64,000 nucleotides of DNA from Sphingomonas canadensis (GCF_026013525.1 NZ_JAPDRA010000007.1:158317-222316); one strand, 5' to 3'. Positions 52,924-62,315 are shown, counted from the first letter of the stretch. Notes: generated by a model not told the origin, from the letters alone. Numbers and translations are program-made.

Positions 52924-53178
52924 TCAGTGGTGATGGGTGCCGGAATCGGCGGCGTCGCTGTTCGACCGGCCGCCGCCGCCATGTCCGCCATGGCTCCCGT
53001 GCATGAAGAAGTGCATCAGCGGGCAAGCGAGCAGGATCAGGATCCAGGGCAGCGCGCTCAGCGCATGCAGCCGATGCTCGGACAGCAGGAAATAGGCCGC
53101 GATCGCGGCGAAGCCGAGGAAGACCAGCGGCGCGCGCCAGCTTCGATTGCCCGTTCCTTGATGCGCGTCATGGTCCAT
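52924..53178 (-). CDS. DUF2933-type small membrane protein with His-rich tail
   Basis: An 84-residue protein with two hydrophobic segments (about 17-35 and 40-56) and the motif A-C-P-L-M-H-F-F-M-H-G-S-H-G-G-H-G-G near the end, then H-H-H. The Cys/Met/His cluster looks like a copper or heavy-metal site; such proteins often lie beside copper ATPase and ICMT genes. The ATG at 53178 has a GGAGG site. First gene after P11. Confidence 0.82.
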   Translation of the reverse strand: MDHDAHQGTGNRSWRAPLVFLGFAAIAAYFLLSEHRLHALSALPWILILLACPLMHFFMHGSHGGHGGGGRSNSDAADSGTHHH

Positions 53179-53234
53179 GTCCGCCTCCACGGCTGCCTGC
53201 GATCGAAGGCGCATGACGTGCCTTCGCAGCCTAG

Positions 53235-53260
53235 GACGCGCGAGCGCCGGCTTCCTTACA
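53235..53260 (-). promoter_or_regulatory. ECF-type promoter P11 (DUF2933-ICMT-DUF1269-ppk2-Nramp-DUF6629-pfkB run)
   Basis: On the minus strand TGTAA (53260-53256), 17 nt, CGTC (53238-53235) followed by C. It is the only such site upstream of seven same-strand genes. Hairpins at 51628 and 49441 may divide this long unit. Confidence 0.82.
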
Positions 53261-53272
53261 CTGGCCCTGCGT

Positions 53273-54508
53273 TTATCGTTTCGGACGGTTTGTGGCCGGT
53301 TCGCGCACCGCCAGCGGCGCGAGCCGGCCGGGAAGGCGCAGCGCGAGTGCGAGCCCGACGAGCGCGGCCGCCGCCGCGGTGAGGAACGGCAATCCAGGGA
53401 GCGACGATCCTATTCCGAACAACAGCCCGCCCAGCGCGGATCCGATTGCCTGGCCGAGGCTCGCCGCAGCGGTCTGGCGGCCGAGCGCGCCGCCCTGCGC
53501 CCTGCCTGCGGCGAGCGATACCCAAAGCGCCAGGATCGGCGACAGGATGCCGGCGCCTGCCGCGATCAGCCCGACGGCGACATAGAGCCTGCCCGGCGTT
53601 TCCATCCAGGGCGCGAGCGCCAGCGCACCCGCGAGCGCGGCAAAGGCCGGCGCCAGCAGCCAGCGCGTGGCGCGCGCCGGGAACCAGGGATTGAACACCA
53701 GGGCCTGGGCTATGACCATCACCAGGCTGCACTCGGTGAACATCAGGCCGATTTCGCCGGGGCTGAGGCCGAGGGCCTGTTGTGCGCGCAGTGCGAGCGC
53801 AACTTCGAAGATGCCGATCCCGGCCGCGACGATTCCCGAGAGCGCCAGCAGTCGCGGGACCAGCCGGGCGCTCTCATGGGCGATTGGGCCGCCTGCCGCC
53901 GCGTTGGAGGGCGGCGTGCGGCCAGGCAGCGTCAGCCAGAGCGCGAGCGTACCGCCCGCGCCTGCCGCGGCGGAGACGAGGAAGGGCGCGCCCGAAAGTG
54001 GCATGCCCTCACGCCACATCCCGGCGACAAGGCCGCCGATCATCGGACCCACCAGGAACCCGCCCACGCCCGCGATCGACAGCCAGGCGAAGCGCCGCGC
54101 CCGCCAGTTCTCGTCCGGCGCCCAGTCGCCGATCAGCGCCATCGATACCGGGATGACCGCCGCGGAGAATCCGCCGGTCAGGAACCGGCCAAGGTAGAGC
54201 GCGACCAGGCTGTCGACAAAGGCGAACAGGAGCAGGCTGAGCGTGAACCCGGCCATGCCCGCCAGGATCACGCTGCGTCGCCGCTGGCGGCGGTCCGAGA
54301 GACGGCCCCACAAAGGCGCGAACAGGAACAGGGCGAGCGTGTATGTGCCGGTAAGGAGGCCGGTGTGCCAGGCCACGTCCGGGCCCGCGCCAAGCCGCAG
54401 CTCGAGGAGGAACGGCAGCACGGGAAGCGCGATGCCGTAAGCGAGCGACACGCAGAACGCAGCGAGCAGTAGCGCCGCGAATGCCCCGGCCGGCAATCCG
54501 GGCTTCAC
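53273..54508 (-). CDS. MFS transporter (drug/metal efflux-like)
   Basis: A 411-residue protein with twelve predicted helices. The A-motif region reads [15 protein letters not shown] and G-x3-G-P-x-I-G-G motifs suit the DHA1 drug:proton antiporter group. GTG start overlaps the stop of the P1B ATPase (GTGA), so both are co-translated. The substrate is unknown; with the P-type ATPase and Cys-rich peptide it may export a metal complex. Confidence 0.86.
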   Translation of the reverse strand: MKPGLPAGAFAALLLAAFCVSLAYGIALPVLPFLLELRLGAGPDVAWHTGLLTGTYTLALFLFAPLWGRLSDRRQRRRSVILAGMAGFTLSLLLFAFVDSLVALYLGRFLTGGFSAAVIPVSMALIGDWAPDENWRARRFAWLSIAGVGGFLVGPMIGGLVAGMWREGMPLSGAPFLVSAAAGAGGTLALWLTLPGRTPPSNAAAGGPIAHESARLVPRLLALSGIVAAGIGIFEVALALRAQQALGLSPGEIGLMFTECSLVMVIAQALVFNPWFPARATRWLLAPAFAALAGALALAPWMETPGRLYVAVGLIAAGAGILSPILALWVSLAAGRAQGGALGRQTAAASLGQAIGSALGGLLFGIGSSLPGLPFLTAAAAALVGLALALRLPGRLAPLAVREPATNRPKR

Positions 54509-56976
54509 ACGGCGGCCGCGGCCGGACGTTGCGCCGCCTCCCGACCGATGCCCGCAAGCCTGGTCCGCTTGAGCATCAGCGCGTTGATCGCGACCAAGGC
54601 CGAGCTGCCCGACATCGCGAGCGCCGCGATCTCGGGGCTGAGCAGCATCGGGTAAAGCACGCCGGCCGCGAGCGGAAAGGCGATGAGGTTGTAGCCGACC
54701 GCCCACCAGAGATTCTGGTGCATCTTGCGCAGCGTCGCCCGCGACAGCGCGAGCGCGCCCACGACGTCATACGGATCGCTCCGCATCAGCACCACGTCCG
54801 CGCTTTCGATCGCGACGTCGGTGCCGGCGCCGATCGCGAAGCCGACATCGGCCTGGGTCAGCGCGGGCGCGTCATTGACTCCGTCGCCGACCATCCCGAC
54901 GCGCTGGCCCTGCGCCTGGAGCTCCTTGACCTTGCCGGCCTTGTCGCCCGGCAGCACGTCGGCGAGCACGATCTCGACCCCGAGTTCCTGGGCGATGCGC
55001 CTGGCGGTACCTTCATTGTCGCCGGTGAGCATCGCGACCTTGACCCCGCGCGCGCGGAGCGCCGCGACGGTGGCCCTGGCGCTCGGCCGGGGCGCGTCGG
55101 CGATGGCGATCAGGCCGAGGAGTTCGCCACCGCGCGCGACATGGACGACCGTGCGGCCGGCGCCCTTGAGCCGCTCGGCAGTCGCCTCGAGCGCGCCGAG
55201 CGCGACCTTCTCCTCGTCCATCGCGAGGCGGTTGCCCACCACCACGGTCGCGCCCTCGACCTCGGCGCTCGCGCCCCTGCCTTCGCGATTGGCGAAGCCG
55301 GTTGCCGCCGGGAGCGTGATGCCGTCGGCGCGCTCGAGGACGGCCAGCGCCAGCGGATGCTCCGAATTGCGCTCGATCGCACCTGCGACGCGCAAAACCT
55401 CGTCCTCGGTATAGTCCGGAGCGGCGACCAACTCGACGACCTTGGGCTGCCCCATGGTCAGCGTGCCGGTCTTGTCGAAGATGATCACGTCGAGCTTGGT
55501 CGCCTCCTCCAAGGCGCCTGCGTTCTTGAACAATATGCCATGCATCGCGCCCAGCCCCGTGCCCACCATCACTGCCATCGGCGTGGCGAGCCCGAGCGCG
55601 TCCGGGCAGGCGATCACGAACACGGTGATAGTGAGCGTGAGCGCGAACAAGAGCGATTGGCCGACGATCCAATACCAGATCGCGAAGGTCGCGAGCCCGA
55701 TTAGGATCGCCGCCAGCACCAGCCATTGCGAGGCGCGGTCGGCGAGCAGTTGTGCGGGCGCCTTGGAATTCTGGGCCTCCTGCACGAGCTTGACGATCTG
55801 CGCGAGCGCGGTGTCGGCACCGATCTTGGTCGCGCGGTAGCGGAAGCTGCCGCTGCGGTTGATCGTCGCCCCGATCACATTGTCGCCGGCGCGCTTGGAC
55901 ACTGGCATCGACTCGCCGGTCAGCATCGATTCGTCGACTTGCGAGGTGCCTTCGAGGATCTCGCCGTCCACGGGAATCTTGTCGCCCGGCCGGATCAGCA
56001 CCACGTCGCCGAGCCGCACCTCGGCGGTCGGCACTTCGATCTCCTTGCCCTCGCGCAGCACGGTCGCCTTGGGCGGTGCCAGGTCCATCAGCGCCCGGAT
56101 CGCCGCCGACGCGCCGGCGCGCGCGCGCATCTCGAGCCAATGGCCGAGCAGGATGAACACCAGCAGGACCGCCGAGGCCTCGTAGAATTGCTGGCCGTCG
56201 AACAGGAAGGTCGCGCCGACGCTGAACAGATAGCCGGTGCCGACGCTCAGCAGCACCAGCACGGCCATGTTGAGCACGCCGTTGCGCAGCGCGCGGACCG
56301 CGGCGACCGCGAACGGCCAGGCCGGATAAAGGATCGCGGCGGACGCCAGCAGGAACAGGGTCGTGTTGAGGCTCAGGCCGAACATCGGCTTGAGCAGTGG
56401 TTCGCCCATTCCCATCGGCGAGAGCGCGAAGATCGGCAGCGAGAAGAGGAGCGCGACGAAGAAGCGATTGCGCATGTCGCGCGCCATTTCGCCCATGTCC
56501 ATGCCGGCGCCATGCCCCATCTCATGCGCCATGGCGTCGTGCGCCATCGCATGCGGCGCGGGCACGGCTCCCGCTTCGACGGAGGAACCGTGCCCATGCG
56601 GGTGATGCGCGCCCGCATGGGCGGCTTCGTGACGCTCCCCGCCCGAAGGCATTTCTGCCGCCGGCGCGCAAATATGCGCGGGAAGCACGCGTCCTCGGCA
56701 ATGGAAGCCGCAATCGCCGATCGTGCGGCGCAGATCGGCCTCAGCCGTTCGCGCCGCGTCGAAATCGACGGTCACGCTTTCCGAACCAGGATTGGCCTCG
56801 GCCCGTAGGACCCCCGGATTCTGCAAGAGCAGCCGCTCGATCGCGAGATGATCGAGCACTTCGAAGAGGCCGCGCGCCTCAAGCGTCACAGTCTGCAAGG
56901 CAAGCTCCGATATCTCGCGCGTCGGTCCTGGCGCGGCCCGACCGGCGAAGCGAAATGCTATCCGTTCCTGCGGCAC
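54505..56976 (-). CDS. P1B-type ATPase with unusual CPD motif
   Basis: An 823-residue heavy-metal ATPase. An HMA-like N-terminal domain (about 27-95) lacks the C-x-x-C site but ends in G-D-C-G-F-H-C. A His/Met-rich linker follows (about 115-168, [19 protein letters not shown]). The core has T-G-E-S, the transmembrane motif C457-P458-D459 instead of C-P-C or C-P-H, phosphorylation Asp501 (D-K-T-G-T), S-E-H-P and G-D-G-V-N-D-A-P. The metal is therefore open. GTG start at 56976; an in-frame stop just upstream excludes a longer form. P12 operon. Confidence 0.88.
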   Translation of the reverse strand: MPQERIAFRFAGRAAPGPTREISELALQTVTLEARGLFEVLDHLAIERLLLQNPGVLRAEANPGSESVTVDFDAARTAEADLRRTIGDCGFHCRGRVLPAHICAPAAEMPSGGERHEAAHAGAHHPHGHGSSVEAGAVPAPHAMAHDAMAHEMGHGAGMDMGEMARDMRNRFFVALLFSLPIFALSPMGMGEPLLKPMFGLSLNTTLFLLASAAILYPAWPFAVAAVRALRNGVLNMAVLVLLSVGTGYLFSVGATFLFDGQQFYEASAVLLVFILLGHWLEMRARAGASAAIRALMDLAPPKATVLREGKEIEVPTAEVRLGDVVLIRPGDKIPVDGEILEGTSQVDESMLTGESMPVSKRAGDNVIGATINRSGSFRYRATKIGADTALAQIVKLVQEAQNSKAPAQLLADRASQWLVLAAILIGLATFAIWYWIVGQSLLFALTLTITVFVIACPDALGLATPMAVMVGTGLGAMHGILFKNAGALEEATKLDVIIFDKTGTLTMGQPKVVELVAAPDYTEDEVLRVAGAIERNSEHPLALAVLERADGITLPAATGFANREGRGASAEVEGATVVVGNRLAMDEEKVALGALEATAERLKGAGRTVVHVARGGELLGLIAIADAPRPSARATVAALRARGVKVAMLTGDNEGTARRIAQELGVEIVLADVLPGDKAGKVKELQAQGQRVGMVGDGVNDAPALTQADVGFAIGAGTDVAIESADVVLMRSDPYDVVGALALSRATLRKMHQNLWWAVGYNLIAFPLAAGVLYPMLLSPEIAALAMSGSSALVAINALMLKRTRLAGIGREAAQRPAAAAV

Positions 56977-57007
56977 GCGTCACGTGTCGCACGATCCCCT
57001 GCGCGGG

Positions 57008-57178
57008 TCAGGGCTTCGATCCGCAGCAACCGCCGCCCGATGCCGGCCGCGCTTCTTCCGGACGCGGCTGCTTTGCCTGGCCCGCGCCCGGACGGCCGGC
57101 GTCCGCCTTGCCACCGCAGCATCCCGACTTGCGGCCGCCGTCGCCCTGGTGACTGCTATGATCGGTATGGCTCGCCAT
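57008..57178 (-). CDS. Small Cys-Cys/His peptide upstream of the CPD ATPase
   Basis: A 56-residue peptide starting M-A-S-H-T-D-H-S-S-H and containing two C-C-G motifs (G-C-C-G-G at about 19-23 and G-C-C-G-S near the end) joined by a Lys/Pro/Gly-rich linker. AGGAGA lies 7 nt before the ATG, and P12 lies about 45 nt upstream. It is too short for many gene finders. The paired cysteines and N-terminal histidines suggest a soft-metal chaperone or buffer for the ATPase it precedes. There is no signal peptide. Confidence 0.72.
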   Translation of the reverse strand: MASHTDHSSHQGDGGRKSGCCGGKADAGRPGAGQAKQPRPEEARPASGGGCCGSKP

Positions 57179-57223
57179 GTCCTGTCTCCTTCGCTGGCGG
57201 ACTTCGGTCCGCCCTGATCGAAG

Positions 57224-57249
57224 GACGCGCTCGGAGCATGAATCTTACA
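57224..57249 (-). promoter_or_regulatory. ECF-type promoter P12 (Cys-Cys peptide, CPD ATPase, MFS)
   Basis: On the minus strand TGTAA (57249-57245), 17 nt, CGTC (57227-57224) followed by C. It lies between the two P-type ATPase genes and supports a separate transcript for the peptide-ATPase-MFS set. Confidence 0.82.
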
Positions 57250-57280
57250 GCGGCGCGCGATCGCTCGGCCCGCTCGATTC

Positions 57281-59866
57281 TCATGGCTGCGTCGGTCGCC
57301 TGGCCGCGCCACGGGGCGACGGGAACTGCTTGGTGGCCTCGAGCAGCACCAGCAGGAGGGCTGCGGATCCGCCGGCCACACCAATGTCGATCCCATGGAG
57401 CGGACCGAACTTCAGCATGGCCCGGATCGGGGCGACGGTGAGGATGAGTGTCGTGATCGCGACCACCGCGCCGAACACATAGCGCAGCGCGACATTGCCG
57501 CGCACGAGCGCATGCAGCAGCGACGTATCGAACGATCGGTTGACCAGAATCAGCGCCAGGATCGCGCCGACCAGCGCGAAGAAGGTGAGCGCACGCACTT
57601 CCGCTTCCGGCATGCCCAGATGGCTCGCCAGGAGAAAGATCGCCGCGAGCATCGCGAAGGCAAGGCTGCCCTGGAATACGCTCCAGCCGATCATGCGGAT
57701 CGAGAACAGGCGCTCGTCGGGATCGCGCGGCTTGCGCCGCATGAGGTCCGCCTCCTCGCGCTCGGCTTCGAACACCAATGCGCAGACCGGATCGATGATC
57801 ATCTCAAGCAGCGCGATATGGATCGGGCCGAACAGGATCGGCAGGCCGGTGACCAGCGGCAGCAGCGCCAGCCCGGCGATCGGGACATGGACCGCGAAGA
57901 TGAACGCCATCGCCTCGCGGATATTGTCGTAAATGCGCCGCCCGAGCCGTACCGCATTGACGATCGAACCGAAATCGTCGTCGAGCAGCACGATCGCCGA
58001 GGCCTCGCGCGCGACGTCAGTGCCGCGCTTGCCCATGGCGACGCCGATATGCGCGGCCTTGAGCGAAGGCGCATCATTGACCCCGTCGCCGGTCATCGCG
58101 ACGATCTCGCCATCGGCCTTAAACGCGGACACGATACGCAGCTTCTGCTCGGGCATGATCCGCGCGAACACCGTCACCGTCTTGAGCCGCTCGGCGAGCT
58201 GGGCGTCGTCGAGCACCGCGAGTTCGGCTCCGGTCAGCACGTCGCCGTCGACGATTCCGGCCTGGATGGCGATCGCGCGCGCGGTGGCGGCATAGTCGCC
58301 GGTGATCATCACCACCTTGATGCCCGCTGCGCGGCATTCCGCGACCGCTGCCGGCACGCTTGTCCGCAGCGGGTCGGCGAGACCGATCAGACCGGTCAGG
58401 GTGAACGCATGATCGAGCTGGGACTCGGGCCAGGCTCCGTCCGCCGAAGTCGACGCGCTGGCGACGCCGAGCACGCGCATGCCGCGTTCCGCCATGGCGT
58501 CGACCGCGGCGGTCAACCGCGCGCGCGCATCGGGGGTCAGCCTGCACAAGGTTGCGATCGCTTCGGGCGCACCCTTTGCCGCAACCCTGCAGTCGGTGTC
58601 GTTGCCCGCATCGCGCCAGATGTTCGACATGGCGAGCAGGTCGGCGCGCAGGCCATAGCCATGCGCGAGCACCAGCCCCGCGCGGCGCTCCTTGAGCGCC
58701 GCAATGCCCGCGCCCGCGTCATGGAACGCAACCTCCATCGGGTCGACCGGCACCGCCGCGCTCGCCAGGATGCTCGTATCGATCAGTTTGTGGAATTGCG
58801 GGGCGGCTTCGGTATCGCCGCCAATCGCCGCAGTCTCGCCCGAAGGAATCCAAAGGCTCGCCACCGCCATGCGGTTCTCGGTAAGCGTGCCGGTCTTGTC
58901 GGTGCACAGCACGGTCGCCGAGCCCAGCGTCTCGATCGCAGCCGCGCGGCGCGTGAGCACCCCGGCCTGCGCGATCCGCCACGCGCCCATCGCGAGGAAG
59001 ATCGTGAGCACGACCGGAAACTCTTCGGGCAGCATCGACATGCCGATCGCAATTCCGGCAAGCACCGCGTCGAGCCAACCGCCGCGCAGCAGCCCGAACA
59101 GCAGCACGACGAGCAGGGCGACCCCGCCGCCGCCCAAAGCGCACAGGCGCACGATCCGCGCGGTCTCGCGCCGCAAGCGCGGCGGCTCGGTGTCGAGCGT
59201 CGCGAGCGACTGACCGATCCTGCCGATTTCGCTGCGCGGCCCCGTCGCAGTCACCCAGGCCAGGCCGGCACCCCGTGTGACGAGCGATCCCGAATAGACC
59301 AGCGGCTGGTCCTCCCCACCGGGCCGGTGCCCGCTTTCGAGCGTGTCGTCATCGCCTGCAGCGCGCTTGCGCACCGGCACGGATTCGCCGGTCAGAAGCG
59401 ATTCGTCTACCTGGAGGTCGTCTGCGGTCGCCAGCGCCGCATCCGCGGCGATCCGGTCGCCCTGTTCGAGCACGAGCAGGTCGCCGCGCACTACCTCGCG
59501 TCCGGATACGCGGACGCGCATGCCGTCGCGGATCACCAGCGCTCGCGGAGCCGAGAGATCGCGCAGCGCCTCGAGCACATGTTCGGTCCGCGTTTCCTGG
59601 ATCACCGTGACCGCGATCGAAAAGGTCGCGAAGCCGAGCAGGATGAGCGCCTCGCCGAGGTCGCCGAGGAGCAGATAGGCGCCGCCGCCCGCCAGCAGCA
59701 GTGCCAGCATCGGCTCGCGGATCACTTCGCCGAGGATCCTGAGCACCGAACGCCGATCGGCGCGCGGGAGCTCGTTCGGCCCCTCGCGGGCGAGGCGATC
59801 GAGCGCTTCGCCGGAGGTCAGCCCGCTGCGGTCTTCGCTTTGCCTGGCAGGCGATTGGGCGGTCAA
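57281..59866 (-). CDS. P2-type cation-transporting ATPase
   Basis: An 861-residue pump of the Ca2+/cation type, not P1B: the N-terminal cation-ATPase domain (L-T-S-G-E-A-L-D-R-L), T-G-E-S, M-L-P-E-E-F-P in helix 4, [22 protein letters not shown] and about ten helices. The ion is not certain: PEEFP differs from the PEGLP of SERCA-like pumps. It starts with TTG behind an AGAGAAG site. The gene follows the integrase by 83 nt on the same strand and carries no ECF-type promoter. Confidence 0.85.
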   Translation of the reverse strand: MTAQSPARQSEDRSGLTSGEALDRLAREGPNELPRADRRSVLRILGEVIREPMLALLLAGGGAYLLLGDLGEALILLGFATFSIAVTVIQETRTEHVLEALRDLSAPRALVIRDGMRVRVSGREVVRGDLLVLEQGDRIAADAALATADDLQVDESLLTGESVPVRKRAAGDDDTLESGHRPGGEDQPLVYSGSLVTRGAGLAWVTATGPRSEIGRIGQSLATLDTEPPRLRRETARIVRLCALGGGGVALLVVLLFGLLRGGWLDAVLAGIAIGMSMLPEEFPVVLTIFLAMGAWRIAQAGVLTRRAAAIETLGSATVLCTDKTGTLTENRMAVASLWIPSGETAAIGGDTEAAPQFHKLIDTSILASAAVPVDPMEVAFHDAGAGIAALKERRAGLVLAHGYGLRADLLAMSNIWRDAGNDTDCRVAAKGAPEAIATLCRLTPDARARLTAAVDAMAERGMRVLGVASASTSADGAWPESQLDHAFTLTGLIGLADPLRTSVPAAVAECRAAGIKVVMITGDYAATARAIAIQAGIVDGDVLTGAELAVLDDAQLAERLKTVTVFARIMPEQKLRIVSAFKADGEIVAMTGDGVNDAPSLKAAHIGVAMGKRGTDVAREASAIVLLDDDFGSIVNAVRLGRRIYDNIREAMAFIFAVHVPIAGLALLPLVTGLPILFGPIHIALLEMIIDPVCALVFEAEREEADLMRRKPRDPDERLFSIRMIGWSVFQGSLAFAMLAAIFLLASHLGMPEAEVRALTFFALVGAILALILVNRSFDTSLLHALVRGNVALRYVFGAVVAITTLILTVAPIRAMLKFGPLHGIDIGVAGGSAALLLVLLEATKQFPSPRGAARRPTQP

Positions 59867-59949
59867 ATGCGTGCTTCTCTTTTGCTTCGCGCGTCACTGG
59901 TCAAGGCGTAAGCCGGAAGATAGCCCGCGCACGACTTGCCACCAACCAG

Positions 59950-61539
59950 TCACACTCGCATCAGCATCGGCCCTCGCATGTCCGCTTGAGGCATTTGCCC
60001 ATTCGACGTCGCCGGGTTCGTTCCCCGCAAACCTTCGCACGCTTGCGCTGCGCGCCACGCGGTCAAAGCCTCGGCGGAGTAGACGACGCGCCGCCCGATC
60101 TTCCGGAACGCCGGGCCGGTGCCCATCCAGCGATAGGTCTGCATCGTGCCGACCGTGAAGCCGAGCATCGATGCGGCGGCGCGGGTGTCGAGCCACTGCG
60201 TCCGGATGACCGCCCCGAGCACCGGGTCAGGCTTCGGCGCTTCCGCCTCGCATTGTGCTGCCCAGAAGGCCATGAACGGGTCTTCCTCCTCGACGTCGTT
60301 GGCCGCGGTGACTGCGAAGTTCTCGTCGAGGTGGCGGGCGATCTCGTCGGAGATGCGGTCGACCGCGGATTTGAGCGGATGGTCCGACAGATGCGTGTAG
60401 CGTTCGGTCGTCTTCGCGCTCTTGTGCCCGAGCAGCGCGCCGATGATCAGCATGCTGTCGCCGGTCGATGCGCCGATCGAGGCAAAGCTGTGCCTCAGGT
60501 CGTGAATGCGCACGTCTTCGAGCCCCGCGGTCTTGCGGATGCGCGCCCAGCAAGCTTGGAGGTCAGTCACATGCGTGCCGTCCTTCTTGCCGGGGAGCAG
60601 ATAGGGATTGCCGACGACCTGCGGGACCGCGGCGATCACCTTCATTGCCGGGGCGCCAAGATGCACCACCTTCGCCCCGGTCTTGCTGTCCGGGAGCCGC
60701 AGGCAGCGGTGGAACGGGTCGATATAGCTGCGCTTGAGCGTGAGGATTTCTCCCCTTCGGCAGCCGGTCAGCACCAGCAGCCGGAGCGCGGCGATCGCAT
60801 AGGGGCTTTCCACCCCGAGCGACGCCGCCGCGGCCAGCGCTTCGCCGAGCCGGGCGAGCTCCGCCGGCGAGAGGAAGCGCTCCATCTTCTTGCCCGGAAA
60901 TTTGCGGACGCCGATTGCGGGATTGTCGAGCCGCAAGCCCCGCACCACGGAAAAGCCCATGACTGCGCTCAGGGTCGTAACCGCTTGGTTGGCCGCGCCC
61001 TTGCCGCCACGCACGCGCGATAGTCCGCGATGCCCCGTCTTCTTCCTTCGCGCGGTCTTTCCCGCCGCAATGTCGCGGAGCAGCTGCTCGACATCGGCGC
61101 GCACGATCTTGGACGCGCGCCGCATGCCCAGGAGCGGCTTGATGTGGTTCTCGATGTTGTTGCGAGCGGCGCGGATCGAGCTCTCTTTTGCGGTTATCAG
61201 TGCTTCCACGAGATAGACATCGCAAAGCTCGCCGAGCATGAGTTCTCTGCGTTCATTTATGCGCTCCTGCTGCGGGTCGACGCCGTCTATGATTTTTCCC
61301 AATAGACTTTGCGCTTCCTGGCGTGCCGCTTCCGGCGTCCAGGGCGACCCGTGCGTCCCGATCTTGAAGCGGCGCTGCCGCCCCTCGAACCGGTACTGGA
61401 GGACATAGGTGAGCGCACCGGCGGGTGAGATTCTCAGCCCAAATCCATGGACATCCGTGTCCCACAGGACCCGGTCCTTGCCATCCGCCTCAAGCTTGTC
61501 CACTACTCGCTTGGTCAAGCGAACCCGCGCCTCTGCCAT
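59950..61539 (-). CDS. int: Tyrosine integrase with C-terminal excisionase-like HTH domain
   Basis: A 529-residue recombinase. The N-terminal DUF4102-like arm domain (about 8-95) and core-binding domain (about 105-200) precede the catalytic domain with Arg261 (T-G-C-R-R-G-E), His346 and Arg349 (H-D-L-R-H), His372 (L-G-H-K) and nucleophile Tyr381. Residues about 448-500 add a MerR/AlpA-type HTH (T-R-A-A-A-S-M-L-G-F...Y-R-W-M-G-T-G-P-A-F-R-K-I-G-R-R) as seen in excisionases. Ordinary P4-type integrases end near 400-420. Its start faces the tRNA-derived attachment site 175 nt away. The upstream gap 61540-61713 is relatively AT-rich. Confidence 0.93.
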   Translation of the reverse strand: MAEARVRLTKRVVDKLEADGKDRVLWDTDVHGFGLRISPAGALTYVLQYRFEGRQRRFKIGTHGSPWTPEAARQEAQSLLGKIIDGVDPQQERINERRELMLGELCDVYLVEALITAKESSIRAARNNIENHIKPLLGMRRASKIVRADVEQLLRDIAAGKTARRKKTGHRGLSRVRGGKGAANQAVTTLSAVMGFSVVRGLRLDNPAIGVRKFPGKKMERFLSPAELARLGEALAAAASLGVESPYAIAALRLLVLTGCRRGEILTLKRSYIDPFHRCLRLPDSKTGAKVVHLGAPAMKVIAAVPQVVGNPYLLPGKKDGTHVTDLQACWARIRKTAGLEDVRIHDLRHSFASIGASTGDSMLIIGALLGHKSAKTTERYTHLSDHPLKSAVDRISDEIARHLDENFAVTAANDVEEEDPFMAFWAAQCEAEAPKPDPVLGAVIRTQWLDTRAAASMLGFTVGTMQTYRWMGTGPAFRKIGRRVVYSAEALTAWRAAQACEGLRGTNPATSNGQMPQADMRGPMLMRV

Positions 61540-61713
61540 ACGAACTCCCGGAACCCGACCTCAGACTTGCCGCTGGGGCCCGCAAACTGGAAGCACAGCG
61601 GAAGCTAGCGGCATAAATTGATGGGTCAGAGTGTCGTATTTTGGCAAAGATCGGTCAAGCAAAAATGGCGGAAATCGTAGGTTTGGATAGTATAGCGCAA
61701 GTAACAAAGTCGG

Positions 61714-61758
61714 TTGGTAAGGCTGAGGTCGTGAGTTCAATCCTCACCGGCAGCACCA
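61714..61758 (+). other. Attachment site: 3' half of a tRNA-Thr(GGU) gene
   Basis: The 45 nt begin with an anticodon loop TTGGTAA (anticodon GGU), continue through a perfect T-arm (GTGAG, loop TTCAATC, CTCAC) and a 3' acceptor strand CGGCAGC with A then CCA. The matching 5' half, and a pairing partner for the anticodon stem, are absent to the left, where the integrase upstream region begins. This is the pattern left when an element integrates in a tRNA 3' end. The intact tRNA gene should be at the far end of the element. Confidence 0.82.
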
Positions 61759-61795
61759 TTTTTTCAATGACAAGGCCTCGTCAGACTCCTCACCC

Positions 61796-62185
61796 TCAGC
61801 GCCGGGTCAGGCCTGGGCGCCAGGCGGTGCCGGCGGGGCGGTAGCGGTCCATTACGCGGAAGCCGGGGTCCATTCCCTGGGCGCGGTCGCGGGTCACGCG
61901 CGCCGGGGCGATCGGGCCGTCGAAGCGCAGGCCGAAGCGCGTGCCGTCCGCCCAGGCGACCACCGCCGCCACCGCGCCGATGCCGGGCAGCATCGCCTCC
62001 ACCGGTTCGCCGGGGCACAGCCAGATGCGCGTGCTGCCGCCCAGCCCGCCCGCCGATATGTTGCGCACCACCGCCTCCGCGCTGCCGAAGCGCGGCGCGC
62101 GGAGCGTGGCGTTGAGGATGCGGCGTTCGCGCGGGGGCGCGCTGCGGGCGTCGTGCCCCGGCGGGATGCGCGTGCGATCGTCCAT
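61796..62185 (-). CDS. PilZ-domain protein
   Basis: A 129-residue protein with R-E-R-R near the N-terminus and V-R-N-I-S-A-G-G-L-G-G, the PilZ signature pair (R-x3-R and D/N-x-S-x2-G), so c-di-GMP binding is plausible. Its third strand F-G-L-R-F suits the fold. It lies just outside the element on the chromosome side. Target unknown. Confidence 0.82.
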   Translation of the reverse strand: MDDRTRIPPGHDARSAPPRERRILNATLRAPRFGSAEAVVRNISAGGLGGSTRIWLCPGEPVEAMLPGIGAVAAVVAWADGTRFGLRFDGPIAPARVTRDRAQGMDPGFRVMDRYRPAGTAWRPGLTRR

Positions 62186-62315
62186 CTCCGGTCTCCCGGT
62201 CCCTCGACGATTTCCTCCGCGGCCACGATGCCCCGGGCCGGCTGAACCGCGGCTGAGCGGCGTCGCCGCTCTGCACAGGTGACGGCGGCCGAACAGCCGT
62301 TACAAGGGGCCGGGC

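Larger units (their letters stand above)
1..61758. mobile_element. Integrase-bearing end of a large integrative element (left end outside window)
   Basis: The right limit is inferred from a 45-nt copy of the 3' half of tRNA-Thr(GGU) at 61714-61758, with a tyrosine integrase gene just inside it. Cargo to the left is typical accessory content: copper and other metal resistance, P-type ATPases, stress sigma factors and FixLJ. Genes to the right look like ordinary chromosome. The left end is not visible, and no conjugation or replication genes are seen, so the sequence does not show whether it is a conjugative element or a genomic island. Two neighbouring elements with only the right one using this site is an alternative. 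Confidence 0.7.

Noticed and set aside
61641..61844. Short plus-strand frame spanning the attachment site
   Set aside because: It reads through the tRNA-Thr fragment and has no ribosome site or homology-like features.
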